Under the pieces are notes generated by a model. It made no database searches. It was not told the DNA's origin and saw nothing but the letters and a program-made list of their open reading frames with translations. Position numbers and translations under genes: made by a program. DNA of 35,245 nucleotides, from assembly GCF_030539355.1 (NCBI RefSeq), contig NZ_JAUNSF010000018.1:1-35245 (forward strand), read 5' to 3'. Position 1 is the stretch's first letter; each line of letters begins with the position of its first letter. Positions 7,975 to 15,672 of the stretch are shown here, in pieces. Source of the DNA: Sutterella sp. GTDB taxonomy: Bacteria > Pseudomonadota > Gammaproteobacteria > Burkholderiales > Burkholderiaceae_F.

Positions 7975-8631
7975 TCAGGGCCGGGCGGCGCCGTGCGGGG
8001 CGTTGATCGGTTCGAAGTCCTCGAGCTCGGCGTTCCAGATGTTGAGGGTCTTGCCCTTCATGTCGTAATAGAGGGCGTGGAGCGAGAGGGTGCCGGCCTT
8101 CACACGCTCCTCGACCCAGGGGTAGGAGAGGAGGTTCTCGATCGAGAGGAGCACCGAGCCCTCCTCGGAGCGGCGGACGCGGGACTCGAGCGGCTCGTCG
8201 GGCTCCTCCTCGACGAGTTCGTCAATCACCGGGCGGGCGATCGAGACCCAGCGCGAGATCCACTTCTCGTCCTCGATCTTCTCGGGGAAGAGCAGTCCGT
8301 GGATGCCGCCGCAGTTCGAGTGCCCCATGACGATCACGTGCTCGACGGCGAGGTGCTTGACGCCGTACTCGACCGCAGCGATCACGGCGTCGGGGTCCCC
8401 GGCCTCGGCCTCTCCCGGCACGATCGCCGCGATCGAGCGCACGACGAAGAGGTCGCCCGGGCGGCAGCCCATCAGGATCGCCGGGTCGGCGCGCGAGTCG
8501 CAGCAGGCGATCACGAGGGTCTTCGGGCTTTGCCCGTGGGCGAGGCGGTCGAAGAAGGCGTGCTCGGCGAGCAGGTACTCCTCGCGGAAGTTGTGAAAGC
8601 CCTCGATGAGTTCGTGGAAGTTGGCGGACAT
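7975..8631 (-). CDS. can: Beta-class carbonic anhydrase
   Basis: Interconverts CO2 and bicarbonate in the cytoplasm, supplying bicarbonate for carboxylases. 218 residues, matching bacterial Can. Zinc ligands are C43 (CCDSR motif, with D45 and R47 as the gating pair), H104 and C107 (MGHSNCGG). GDLFVVRSIA and EYGVKHL are further family blocks. The ATG ending at 8631 follows GGGAG at ideal spacing; an open frame further upstream has no support. It is separated from the HTH gene by 104 bases and ends at its own terminator. The specific name can rather than cynT is by similarity and length only. Confidence 0.93.
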   Translation of the reverse strand: MSANFHELIEGFHNFREEYLLAEHAFFDRLAHGQSPKTLVIACCDSRADPAILMGCRPGDLFVVRSIAAIVPGEAEAGDPDAVIAAVEYGVKHLAVEHVIVMGHSNCGGIHGLLFPEKIEDEKWISRWVSIARPVIDELVEEEPDEPLESRVRRSEEGSVLLSIENLLSYPWVEERVKAGTLSLHALYYDMKGKTLNIWNAELEDFEPINAPHGAARP

Positions 8632-8735
8632 GGTGTTCTCCCGTCTCAATGTTCTTCTGTTTCCGAGGGCGGAGATTATGCGCCGCCGTGCGATCTCCCG
8701 GCGGCCGGGCGCCCGATGACGGGCGGGCTGAATGA

Positions 8736-9062
8736 TCAATGATTGAACTTGCCGGCCTTGTAGAGGCGGTTCCAGTCGCGCACGGTCGACTGCGTGACGT
8801 TGAGAAGGAGGCTCGCGCGCTTGTAGCCGCAGCCCAAGTCAAAGATCTGCCGCGCCTTGTGCTTCACATCCTCCGGCAGAGGCTTCCTGCCGCCGTCCGG
8901 CGTGCAGGGCTTCTCGGCGGGCGGGTCGGAGAAGAGCGAGGGCTCGGAGGCGCAGCGCACGAGCTCGTCCTCGGTGAAGAGCCGCGGCTCGTCGGAGCGG
9001 ATCTTCTCCTCGCCGAGAACGGCGAAGATCTTCGCGCTGTCAATCGCTTTCATCGTGCCCAT
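8736..9062 (-). CDS. Small helix-turn-helix protein, uncharacterised
   Basis: 108 residues. The N-terminal 55 residues are polar without a recognised fold. The C-terminal 40 residues form a homeodomain-like HTH: KHKARQIFDLGCGYKRA then LLLNVTQSTVRDWNRLY, ending KAGKFNH. This resembles the N-terminal DNA-binding part of IS3-type transposases and related small regulators. No catalytic transposase region, inverted repeats or second transposase frame follow, so I read it as a stand-alone DNA-binding protein. Start ATG ends at 9062; an internal ATG at 9053 is an alternative, and neither has a strong ribosome binding site. It lies between carbonic anhydrase and a small unknown gene on the same strand. 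It may regulate its neighbours, but nothing in the sequence proves this. Confidence 0.65.
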   Translation of the reverse strand: MGTMKAIDSAKIFAVLGEEKIRSDEPRLFTEDELVRCASEPSLFSDPPAEKPCTPDGGRKPLPEDVKHKARQIFDLGCGYKRASLLLNVTQSTVRDWNRLYKAGKFNH

Positions 9063-9088
9063 AGGCGGCTCTCGAAGGGAAAGGTTCT

Positions 9089-9108
9089 GCGGGCCCGCCG
9101 GGGCCCGC
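9089..9108. other. GC-rich hairpin between two small genes
   Basis: GCGGGCCC, loop GCCG, GGGCCCGC is a perfect 8-bp stem in the 59-base gap between the HTH gene and the upstream small gene. No T-run follows on either strand. It may be an mRNA stabilising or processing element rather than a terminator. Confidence 0.45.
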
Positions 9109-9121
9109 GGGCGTCCGGGGA

Positions 9122-9361
9122 TCAGTGCTCAAGGATCCGCACGTCGCGGATGGCGTCGAGCCGCCAGTGCGTGAGGGTCTTCGTGCGCAGATCGTACCCT
9201 TCGATCGTGCCCTCGAGCGGGCTGATGTCGGTCACCTTGAGCGCGTGGGCGGCGCCGTCGGCGGTCTCGAAGGCGACGATCACGCCGGGTGCGTCCCAGG
9301 CGTCCACATTGCGGCGCGCACGCACCGCCTCCTCAATGGTCCGGGCCAGTTCGGGGTTCAT
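9122..9361 (-). CDS. Small conserved-looking protein, 79 residues, unknown function
   Basis: Starts MNPELARTIEEAV and ends with a beta-rich segment: VIVAFETADGAAH, KVTDISPLEGTIEGYD, LRTKTLTHWRLDAIRDV. The arrangement of a DG turn followed by a WRLDAI strand recalls small beta-barrel (Sm-like or WYL-like) modules, but I cannot assign a family. AAGGA lies eight bases before the ATG, supporting it as a real gene. It sits 46 bases after the ADP-ribosylglycohydrolase gene and 59 before the HTH gene, in the same direction, so the three may be co-transcribed. It has no signal peptide, membrane helix or cysteine. Confidence 0.62.
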   Translation of the reverse strand: MNPELARTIEEAVRARRNVDAWDAPGVIVAFETADGAAHALKVTDISPLEGTIEGYDLRTKTLTHWRLDAIRDVRILEH

Positions 9362-9407
9362 TTATTCGGTCCTTCGGGTGGTGATTTTTATAGTTGGTCT
9401 CTGACCG

Positions 9408-10271
9408 TCAATTATGACGCGGCCGCCGCCCCGGGAACGCGGCCTCGAAGGCGAGAATGACGGACTTCATCCGGTCGGGGAGCCGGGCGAGGATGTTTAC
9501 GCGGAGCTCGTCCGGGACGCCCCAGGCGGCCTCGGCCACCGAGCCCGCGATGGCGGCAATCGTGTCGCAGTCGCCGCCCGTCGCGACCGCGCGCCGCACG
9601 GTCTCCTCGTAGGAATTGCTCGCCAGCGCGATCGCCACGGCGAGCGGCACCGTTCCCCGGCAGGTGACGTCAAAGGGGATAGGGGGCTCGAGCGCCCCGA
9701 GGTGGGGAAGGGCTTCGAGGCCGGGCCAGAGGATCTCCCACTCGGCCGCGATCGACGCCTTCGACGTGGTGCCGCGCCCGAGGTCCATGAAGCGGCGGAT
9801 CGCCCAGACGGTCGCCTGCGCGCCGAGGATGCCCTCGGGGTGGTTGTGGGTGGGCAGTGCCGAGCGCTCGGCGAGGTCGAGCGCCTCCTCGAGGCTCTCC
9901 GCGGCCCAGGCGCAGGCGGAGCACCGCATCGCCGAGCCGTTCCCGAGGCTCCCGTAGGCGGGGGCGTCAGGCGTCATCGCCCACCTGAGGAACCGGCCGC
10001 CGAAACCGGAGCGCGCCTTTCCCTTCCAGTCCGTGAGCGCCCAGTCGCGCAGCTTTCCCGTGATGACCGACGAGAACCAGTCGGCCATGACGGAGCCGTC
10101 CTGCGTGCGCGAGTCAAGGAGCGCGTCGGCCACGGCGCAGGTGAGGATCGAGTCATCGGTGGGCGTCGCGTCCGCGGGGAAGAACTTGAGCTCGTCCGGG
10201 GAGCCCCGGAAGTTCGCGAACTCGTAGACGCTCCCGAGGGTGTCGCCGATCACGGCGCCGAGAAGAGACAT
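9408..10271 (-). CDS. ADP-ribosylglycohydrolase family protein (DraG/ARH-like)
   Basis: 287-residue all-helical hydrolase expected to remove ADP-ribose from protein or another acceptor using two Mg2+ ions. Metal-site motifs are all present: GDTLGS near the N-terminus, TDDS at 38-41, GNGSAMR (111-116), THNHPEG (141-147) and the C-terminal GGDCDT (232-237) with D234 and D236. The start MSLLGAVIGD is typical, and AAGGA precedes it by seven bases. Substrate cannot be told from sequence: DraG itself acts on ADP-ribosylated dinitrogenase reductase, but there are no nitrogenase genes or ADP-ribosyltransferase here. It follows the asparaginase gene after 138 bases that include a hairpin. Confidence 0.88.
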   Translation of the reverse strand: MSLLGAVIGDTLGSVYEFANFRGSPDELKFFPADATPTDDSILTCAVADALLDSRTQDGSVMADWFSSVITGKLRDWALTDWKGKARSGFGGRFLRWAMTPDAPAYGSLGNGSAMRCSACAWAAESLEEALDLAERSALPTHNHPEGILGAQATVWAIRRFMDLGRGTTSKASIAAEWEILWPGLEALPHLGALEPPIPFDVTCRGTVPLAVAIALASNSYEETVRRAVATGGDCDTIAAIAGSVAEAAWGVPDELRVNILARLPDRMKSVILAFEAAFPGRRPRHN

Positions 10272-10312
10272 GGCGGATTCCTTCTGATGGCTGGTGGAGA
10301 ACCTGGAAAGGA

Positions 10313-10354
10313 AAAGCATAGCGCCCGCCCCGCCGTGAGGGCGGACCGGGCGCT
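10313..10354 (-). terminator. Probable terminator after asparaginase gene
   Basis: AGCGCCCG (10320-10327) pairs with CGGGCGCT (10347-10354), with an inner CCGCC/GGCGG stem. On the minus strand it is followed by ATGCTTTTCC, a short and displaced T-run. It could be a weak terminator or an mRNA 3' end. Confidence 0.5.
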
Positions 10355-10409
10355 GAGAGCCTGCTGTCAGACCGCGTGCGGACCGGGGAGCCGCGCGCAG
10401 TCACTCAAA

Positions 10410-11444
10410 TCAATACTGGTCGAAGTACTTCTGGACTTCCTTCCAGTCGGCGGTCTTCGTGAGCGTGAGCTGCAGGAGCACGCGGGCCTTCTGCGGATTG
10501 AGCGTCTGCGAGGCGACCCAGTGCATCTTCAGGTCGTCGACCTCGGCGTCCTTCGTGGTGGAGCCGGTCGGGACGCGCGAGGAGCGCACGACCACGATGC
10601 CGTCGAGGGCGGCCTTCTCGAGGACCGGCCAGACGGCCTTGTGGACGTTGCCGTTGCCGACGCCCGCGGAAACGATGCCCTTGTAGCCGGCCTTGACGAG
10701 CGCCTCGGCCTGGTGGCCCTCGACGCCCGCGTGGTTGTAGACGATGCCGACCTTCGGGAGCTCGTTCAAGTTCGTCACGTCAAAGGGAGCGGGGAGCTGC
10801 GCGCGCAGGCCCACGGCCTCGTAGGTGACCTTGTCGTTGATGATCGTGCCGACCTTGCCGAAGTTCATCGCCTGGAAGGTCTCGGGCTGCGTGGTGCTCG
10901 ACTTGTAGACGTCGCGCGCGCCGATCACGACGCTGTTCATGGCGACGACGACGCCCTGCTCGGCGGTCTTCGGATCAGCGGCGGTGATCACGGCCTGGTA
11001 GAGGTTCCTCGGGCCGTCGGCGGAGAGGCCGGTCGAGGGAAGCATGGCGCCAACCATCACGACGGGCTTCTTGCAGCGGTTCGTGAGCTGGAGGAAGTAG
11101 GCGGTCTCCTCCATCGTGTCGGTGCCGTGCGTGATCACGAAGCCGTCGTACTTCGAGCAGTCGGCGTTGATCGACTTGGCGAGCTTGAGCCAGACCTCGT
11201 CGGACATGTCCTGGGAGCCGATCTGGGCGACCTGGATCGGGGTGACGTTCGCGATGTTGGCGATCTGCGGCACGGCGGCGACCAGGTGGTTGACCGAGAC
11301 CTGGCCCGAGGTGTAGGCCGAGCCCGTGGCGGTGGCGCCGGCGCCGGCGATCGTGCCGCCCGTGGCGAGGACGGCGATGTTCGGGAGCGCAAAGGCGGCC
11401 GACGAGGCGGCGGCGATGGCGGCGACGATGAGTGTCTTCTTCAT
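10410..11444 (-). CDS. ansB: Periplasmic type II L-asparaginase
   Basis: Hydrolyses asparagine to aspartate and ammonia in the periplasm. 344 residues with a signal peptide (MKKTLIVAAIAAASSAAFA, cleavage before LPN), matching AnsB. Catalytic residues in precursor numbering: T31 in ATGGTIAG, Y44, T108 and D109 in HGTDT, and K181 in DVYKSS. Cysteines C96 and C124 match the E. coli disulfide pair. The C-terminus shows SSRVPTGSTTKDAEVDD and LNPQKARVLLQL. One substitution is visible near the active site, GAMLPST instead of the usual GAMRPST. AGGAG precedes the ATG by nine bases. A 549-base intergenic region lies upstream, so it has its own promoter. Confidence 0.96.
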   Translation of the reverse strand: MKKTLIVAAIAAASSAAFALPNIAVLATGGTIAGAGATATGSAYTSGQVSVNHLVAAVPQIANIANVTPIQVAQIGSQDMSDEVWLKLAKSINADCSKYDGFVITHGTDTMEETAYFLQLTNRCKKPVVMVGAMLPSTGLSADGPRNLYQAVITAADPKTAEQGVVVAMNSVVIGARDVYKSSTTQPETFQAMNFGKVGTIINDKVTYEAVGLRAQLPAPFDVTNLNELPKVGIVYNHAGVEGHQAEALVKAGYKGIVSAGVGNGNVHKAVWPVLEKAALDGIVVVRSSRVPTGSTTKDAEVDDLKMHWVASQTLNPQKARVLLQLTLTKTADWKEVQKYFDQY

Positions 11445-11823
11445 GATGGATTGCTCCTTCCGTGAGCGGGGTGGTGAGCCCCGCGGTGTGGCAGTTGTCG
11501 CGGGTCCGGCGTTTTGTGGTCCTGCTGCCGGATCCCGTGTGTCCGGAGGCCCCGGGGGAAGGAAAGTCCGTGAGTGGTCCCGCGGCGGTTTTGGTCAAGG
11601 GAAGTCCGCCGCGCTCCCGGAAATTTCTTCGCCCTGGGGCGTGTCCGGTATTTCCGCGTCATTTCAGCGCGGATTGGCGGAGTATAGGTATAAGTTTCGA
11701 TTAAGGATAGGTACTTTCTCCTAGGGATTTTCCTGATGACTTTTCCCGCCGATTGTGGCTGGACCGGGAGGCGGAATGCCCCGGCTGTTCTGCGGAAGGA
11801 ACGGAAAAGACTCTTAACTGGGA
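11445..11823. other. Upstream half of long intergenic region, ansB to Nudix gene
   Basis: No gene found. On the ansB side the DNA is GC-rich with local inverted repeats: CGCGGCGG and CCGCCGCG flanking about 17 bases near 11585-11617, and GGGTCCGGC with GCCGGATCCC near 11505-11540. These suggest a structured 5' leader for ansB. From 11680 the DNA becomes AT-rich and carries the heptamer ATAGGTA twice in direct orientation (11684-11690 and 11707-11713). On the minus strand TATACT (11686-11681) could be an ansB -10, but no matching -35 is visible. Confidence 0.4.
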
Positions 11824-11839
11824 TGACACAATCCTGTCA
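11824..11839. promoter_or_regulatory. Inverted repeat TGACA-N6-TGTCA
   Basis: A perfect 5-bp inverted repeat with a 6-base spacer. It sits 12 bases upstream of a -10-like TAGAAT (11851-11856). It may be a repressor or activator site for the Nudix transcript; no regulator is identified. Confidence 0.35.
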
Positions 11840-11864
11840 CACGGCTCCCGTAGAATGCGGAGCA

Positions 11865-11924
11865 GTCGGCGGGCTGCGAAGCCTGGGGAGTGCTTCGCCG
11901 GGAGGTTCGCCGACTTTTCTTTTT
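11865..11924 (+). terminator. Strong intrinsic terminator in the Nudix gene leader
   Basis: Outer stem GTCGGCG (11865-11871) with CGCCGAC (11908-11914); inner stem GCGAAGC (11876-11882) with GCTTCGC (11892-11898); then TTTTCTTTTT (11915-11924). It lies 70 bases before the Nudix start. Since the gene to the left is on the other strand, this is not its terminator. It is either a leader attenuator or the 3' end of a short RNA starting near 11862. Confidence 0.7.
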
Positions 11925-11993
11925 CATGATTTTCAGAGCGCTTCTCTGAGAACAGTCCGTCCCCTCCTCGTCCGAAGGAGATCGAGAGCCGCG

Positions 11994-12650
11994 ATGCCCG
12001 CCATTCAGTTTCACCCGCAGCCCGACGAGAACGGCTCGCCCGTTCCGGTCTTCACGCCCACGCCGGCCACCTCGGCCGAGACGTGGCTTGAGCCCACGCT
12101 CTCCGCGACCTGCTCGGTGACGGAGCGCCCGGTGCTGCCCCGGAGTCTGAACGGCATCGACTTCACCGAGGAGCATCTCGGCGAAGATGACTGGAAGCAT
12201 CTGATGAAGCAGTACCGCCGCTGGAAGGACGCGCCCACGCCCGTGATCGCGAAGCGCCGCACGAGCGGGCTCGTGATCGTCGAGCCTGACGGCCGCTACT
12301 GGATCGTCCATCCCACGAACCAGTTCGGCGGAGCGTCGGCGACGTTCCCCAAGGGCAGGCTCGAGCCCGGTCTCTCGCTGCTCGTCAACGGCGTGAAGGA
12401 GGCCTGGGAGGAGAGCGGCATTCTCGCCGAGCCCCTCGAGTACCTCTGCGACGTCGACCGCACGAAGACCGTGACGCGCTACTACATCGCGCGGCGGCTC
12501 GCGGGCAGCCCCGCCTTCGCGGGCTGGGAGAGCCAGGCCGTGAGCCTCGTGCCCGCCTGGGAACTGCTCAAGTTCTTCAACCGCCCGAACGACCAGAAGA
12601 TCCTCCCCTACCTCGCCGCCTGGCAGCTCAGGCACCGCAGCGCCGCCTGA
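11994..12650 (+). CDS. Nudix-domain hydrolase
   Basis: 218 residues. Residues 1-60 are a Pro-rich leader without a recognised fold. The Nudix domain covers about 85-210, with the box at 121-143: GRLEPGLSLLVNG followed by VKEAWEESGI. The REUxEE core is present as KEAWEE, so Mg2+ ligands E136, E139 and E140 are kept. The first conserved glutamate of the box is replaced by leucine, which may lower or shift activity. A helical segment, DDWKHLMKQYRRWKD, precedes the domain. Substrate is unknown. AAGGAG lies 13 bases before the ATG, a long spacing; upstream in-frame codons would read through the terminator hairpin and are unlikely. The gene ends at a clear terminator. Confidence 0.8.
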   Translation: MPAIQFHPQPDENGSPVPVFTPTPATSAETWLEPTLSATCSVTERPVLPRSLNGIDFTEEHLGEDDWKHLMKQYRRWKDAPTPVIAKRRTSGLVIVEPDGRYWIVHPTNQFGGASATFPKGRLEPGLSLLVNGVKEAWEESGILAEPLEYLCDVDRTKTVTRYYIARRLAGSPAFAGWESQAVSLVPAWELLKFFNRPNDQKILPYLAAWQLRHRSAA

Positions 12651-12683
12651 GGTCCTTCTCGAGAGACCGCCAGCTGAAATCCG

Positions 12684-12714
12684 CACCGTGGGTTTATGTA
12701 AACCGCGGTGTTTT
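12684..12714 (+). terminator. Intrinsic terminator after the Nudix gene
   Basis: CACCG (12684-12688) with CGGTG (12706-12710) and GGTTTA (12691-12696) with TAAACC (12699-12704), separated by a small internal loop, then TTTT. Confidence 0.8.
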
Positions 12715-12731
12715 CGCTTGATTTCCGGGCA

Positions 12732-12778
12732 TTTGTCGACAAAAACCCAACATTCGCTCAAAGGGAATACGGTATTCT
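12732..12778. promoter_or_regulatory. Two palindromes upstream of argG
   Basis: TTTGTCGACAAA (12732-12743) is a perfect 12-bp palindrome. GAATAC-G-GTATTC (12765-12777) is a second one, with flanking GGG and TCCC extending it. Their centres are about 33 bp apart, some 150-185 bases before argG. The second resembles half of an ARG box, but its centre is five bases instead of four, so ArgR binding is uncertain. A -10-like GATAAT at 12854-12859 lies downstream without a good -35. Confidence 0.45.
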
Positions 12779-12823
12779 CCCTATGCCCTTTGCGACCTCC
12801 CAAAAAAGCCCGCCGCGGCGTGA

Positions 12824-14248
<1,425 letters not shown>

Positions 14249-14293
14249 GAATTATTCCTTTTCCCTGAGGAAACAAAGAGTTACGATTAATTC

Positions 14294-14322
14294 GTGACGC
14301 TCTCGCCCGACGGGAATAGAAT
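14294..14322 (+). promoter_or_regulatory. Candidate sigma-70 promoter for the CDF exporter gene
   Basis: GTGACG (14294-14299) and TAGAAT (14317-14322) with 17-base spacing match the consensus at 4/6 and 5/6. Transcription would start near 14329, only a few bases before the hairpin at 14336, giving a leader of about 160 bases. Confidence 0.45.
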
Positions 14323-14335
14323 AGTCAGGTCAAAA

Positions 14336-14377
14336 GAAACCGCTCCGCATCCGGTAACTCGGATTCGGAGCGGTTTC
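14336..14377. other. Long stable hairpin between argG and the CDF gene
   Basis: GAAACCGCTCCG (14336-14347) pairs with CGGAGCGGTTTC (14366-14377), then ATCCG with CGGAT inside after a one-base mismatch. Only three T follow on the plus strand. It may end argG transcription, or form the 5' structure of the CDF mRNA. Confidence 0.6.
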
Positions 14378-14491
14378 CATATGGGCGTAGGAATCGCAGA
14401 GCAATTCTCATTTCGAGGCCCGGCACTGGCGCCGCAAATCTCTTTCACTCCACTTCTCAGGCGGAGCGGCGCAGCCCGGAAGGAAATGACC

Positions 14492-15538
14492 ATGGCTGAA
14501 ATCACTGCCTCCGCCGCCTCGGCGGCGAACGTCCCCTCGGAAAAGCCCGAGGAATTCTTCTCCCACGGCGCGGGCGACAGCGCGCGCTCGCATGCATCCG
14601 ACGCGACGCGCCTCTCCGTCCTCGGCTTCGCCGTGGCGCTCACGCTCGGCTTCTCCGCGATCGAATTGGTCGGCGGCTGGTTCTCCAACTCGCTCGCCCT
14701 GATCGGCGACGCGGGCCACATGCTCACCGACTCGATGAGCCTCTTCTTCGCGCTCATCGCGAACCGCATTGCCCTGAAGGGCGCCGACCGCGTGCACAGC
14801 TTCGGCCACGGCCGCGTCGAGGTGGTGGCCGCCTTTGTGAACGGCCTCGTCATGCTCGGCGTCGTCCTCTGGCTCTTCGTCGAGGCGTTCGGCCGCATCC
14901 GCGAGCCGGCGGAGGTCGCGGGCTTCAACGTGATGGCGATTGCGCTCACCGGCCTCGTCATCAACGTGGGCGTCGCCTGGTCGCTCTCGCGTGACCGCAA
15001 GAACGTCAACACCCGTGCGGCGCTGCTGCACGTCATGGGCGACCTCATGGGGTCCGTGGCGGCGATCATCGCGGGCGCCGTGATCTGGATGGGCGGCCCG
15101 GCGATCGTGGATCCGCTCCTCTCGATGTTCGTGGGCGCGCTGCTGCTCCACGCGACCTGGACCATCCTGCGCGACTCCGTGAGGATTCTGCTTGACGGCA
15201 CGCCCGAGAACACCGACTACGACGCGGTGGGCATCTACATCCGCTCGGTTCCCGACGTGCTCGAGGTCCATGACCTCCATGTCTGGACGATCTCCCCGGG
15301 CCACGACGCCGTGCAGTGCCACGTCGAGATCTCGTCGCACGAGTGCTGGCCGCGGATCCTGCACCAGATCCGCGAGGGCATCAAGGGACGCTTCGGCATC
15401 GATCACGTGACCGTCCAGCCCGAGTGGACCTGCGACTGCCCGTGCTGCCGCGACCTTGAGAACCTCCCCGGCGCGACGCCCGTGAACGCCGGCGACGCTC
15501 CCGCCGCGCCCGCTCAGGATCCCGCGAAGGCGGCCTGA
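14492..15538 (+). CDS. Cation diffusion facilitator, probable Zn2+ exporter
   Basis: Inner-membrane metal/H+ antiporter of the CDF family. 348 residues, six helices from about residue 45 to 225. The metal site is the zinc-type HxxxD in TM2 (H76, D80 in GDAGHMLTD) and HxxxD in TM5 (H180, D184 in HVMGDLMGS), as in CzcD and ZitB. FGHGR follows TM2. The C-terminal cytoplasmic domain (about 228-312) contains HVEISSHECW. An unusual Cys cluster, CDCPCC (C314, C316, C318, C319), follows it and may bind metal. I chose the ATG at 14492 because GGAAGGA lies seven bases upstream; an ATG at 14486 is too close to it. The His-rich loop of some zinc members is not obvious. Metal specificity is inferred. Confidence 0.88.
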   Translation: MAEITASAASAANVPSEKPEEFFSHGAGDSARSHASDATRLSVLGFAVALTLGFSAIELVGGWFSNSLALIGDAGHMLTDSMSLFFALIANRIALKGADRVHSFGHGRVEVVAAFVNGLVMLGVVLWLFVEAFGRIREPAEVAGFNVMAIALTGLVINVGVAWSLSRDRKNVNTRAALLHVMGDLMGSVAAIIAGAVIWMGGPAIVDPLLSMFVGALLLHATWTILRDSVRILLDGTPENTDYDAVGIYIRSVPDVLEVHDLHVWTISPGHDAVQCHVEISSHECWPRILHQIREGIKGRFGIDHVTVQPEWTCDCPCCRDLENLPGATPVNAGDAPAAPAQDPAKAA

Positions 15539-15546
15539 AAAAAGGA

Positions 15547-15584
15547 ATTTCTCCCGCGCTCCGGACCCCTCCGGCACGGGAAAT
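15547..15584. other. Hairpin after the CDF gene
   Basis: CCGGA (15561-15565) and TCCGG (15570-15574) form an inner stem, and CCCG/CGGG with ATTT/AAAT an outer one (15547-15584). No T-run follows on the plus strand. It may mark the end of the CDF transcript. Confidence 0.4.
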
Positions 15585-15624
15585 CCCTGCATAGGGAAGG
15601 GGCGGAAATACCTCCCGCGGGTGA

Positions 15625-15655
15625 GATAATCTGATTCGGTCGAAAATCAGAATCA
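15625..15655 (+). promoter_or_regulatory. Operator-like repeats overlapping a -10-like box before the esterase gene
   Basis: GATAAT (15625-15630) is a good -10 without a recognisable -35. Immediately after it TCTGATT (15630-15636) and AATCAGA (15645-15651) form a 7-bp inverted repeat. TGATTC (15632-15637) with GAATCA (15650-15655) gives a second, overlapping one. A repressor bound here would block transcription start. Confidence 0.45.
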
Positions 15656-15672
15656 CTCACCCCCGGGGTTCA

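Noticed and set aside
8736-9062. HTH protein as an IS3-type transposase fragment
   Set aside because: There are no inverted repeats, no target duplication and no catalytic DDE frame nearby. It reads as a complete small gene.
9414-11465. 683-codon plus-strand open frame across the glycohydrolase and asparaginase genes
   Set aside because: It is antisense to two genes with intact motifs and crosses their intergenic gap. No recognisable protein features.
11557-11570. GGGAAGGAAAGTCCG-like stretch resembling the RNase P RNA 5' conserved region
   Set aside because: The remaining conserved parts of RNase P RNA are absent in the following 400 bases, and the 3' end motif is missing. Chance match in a GC-rich leader.
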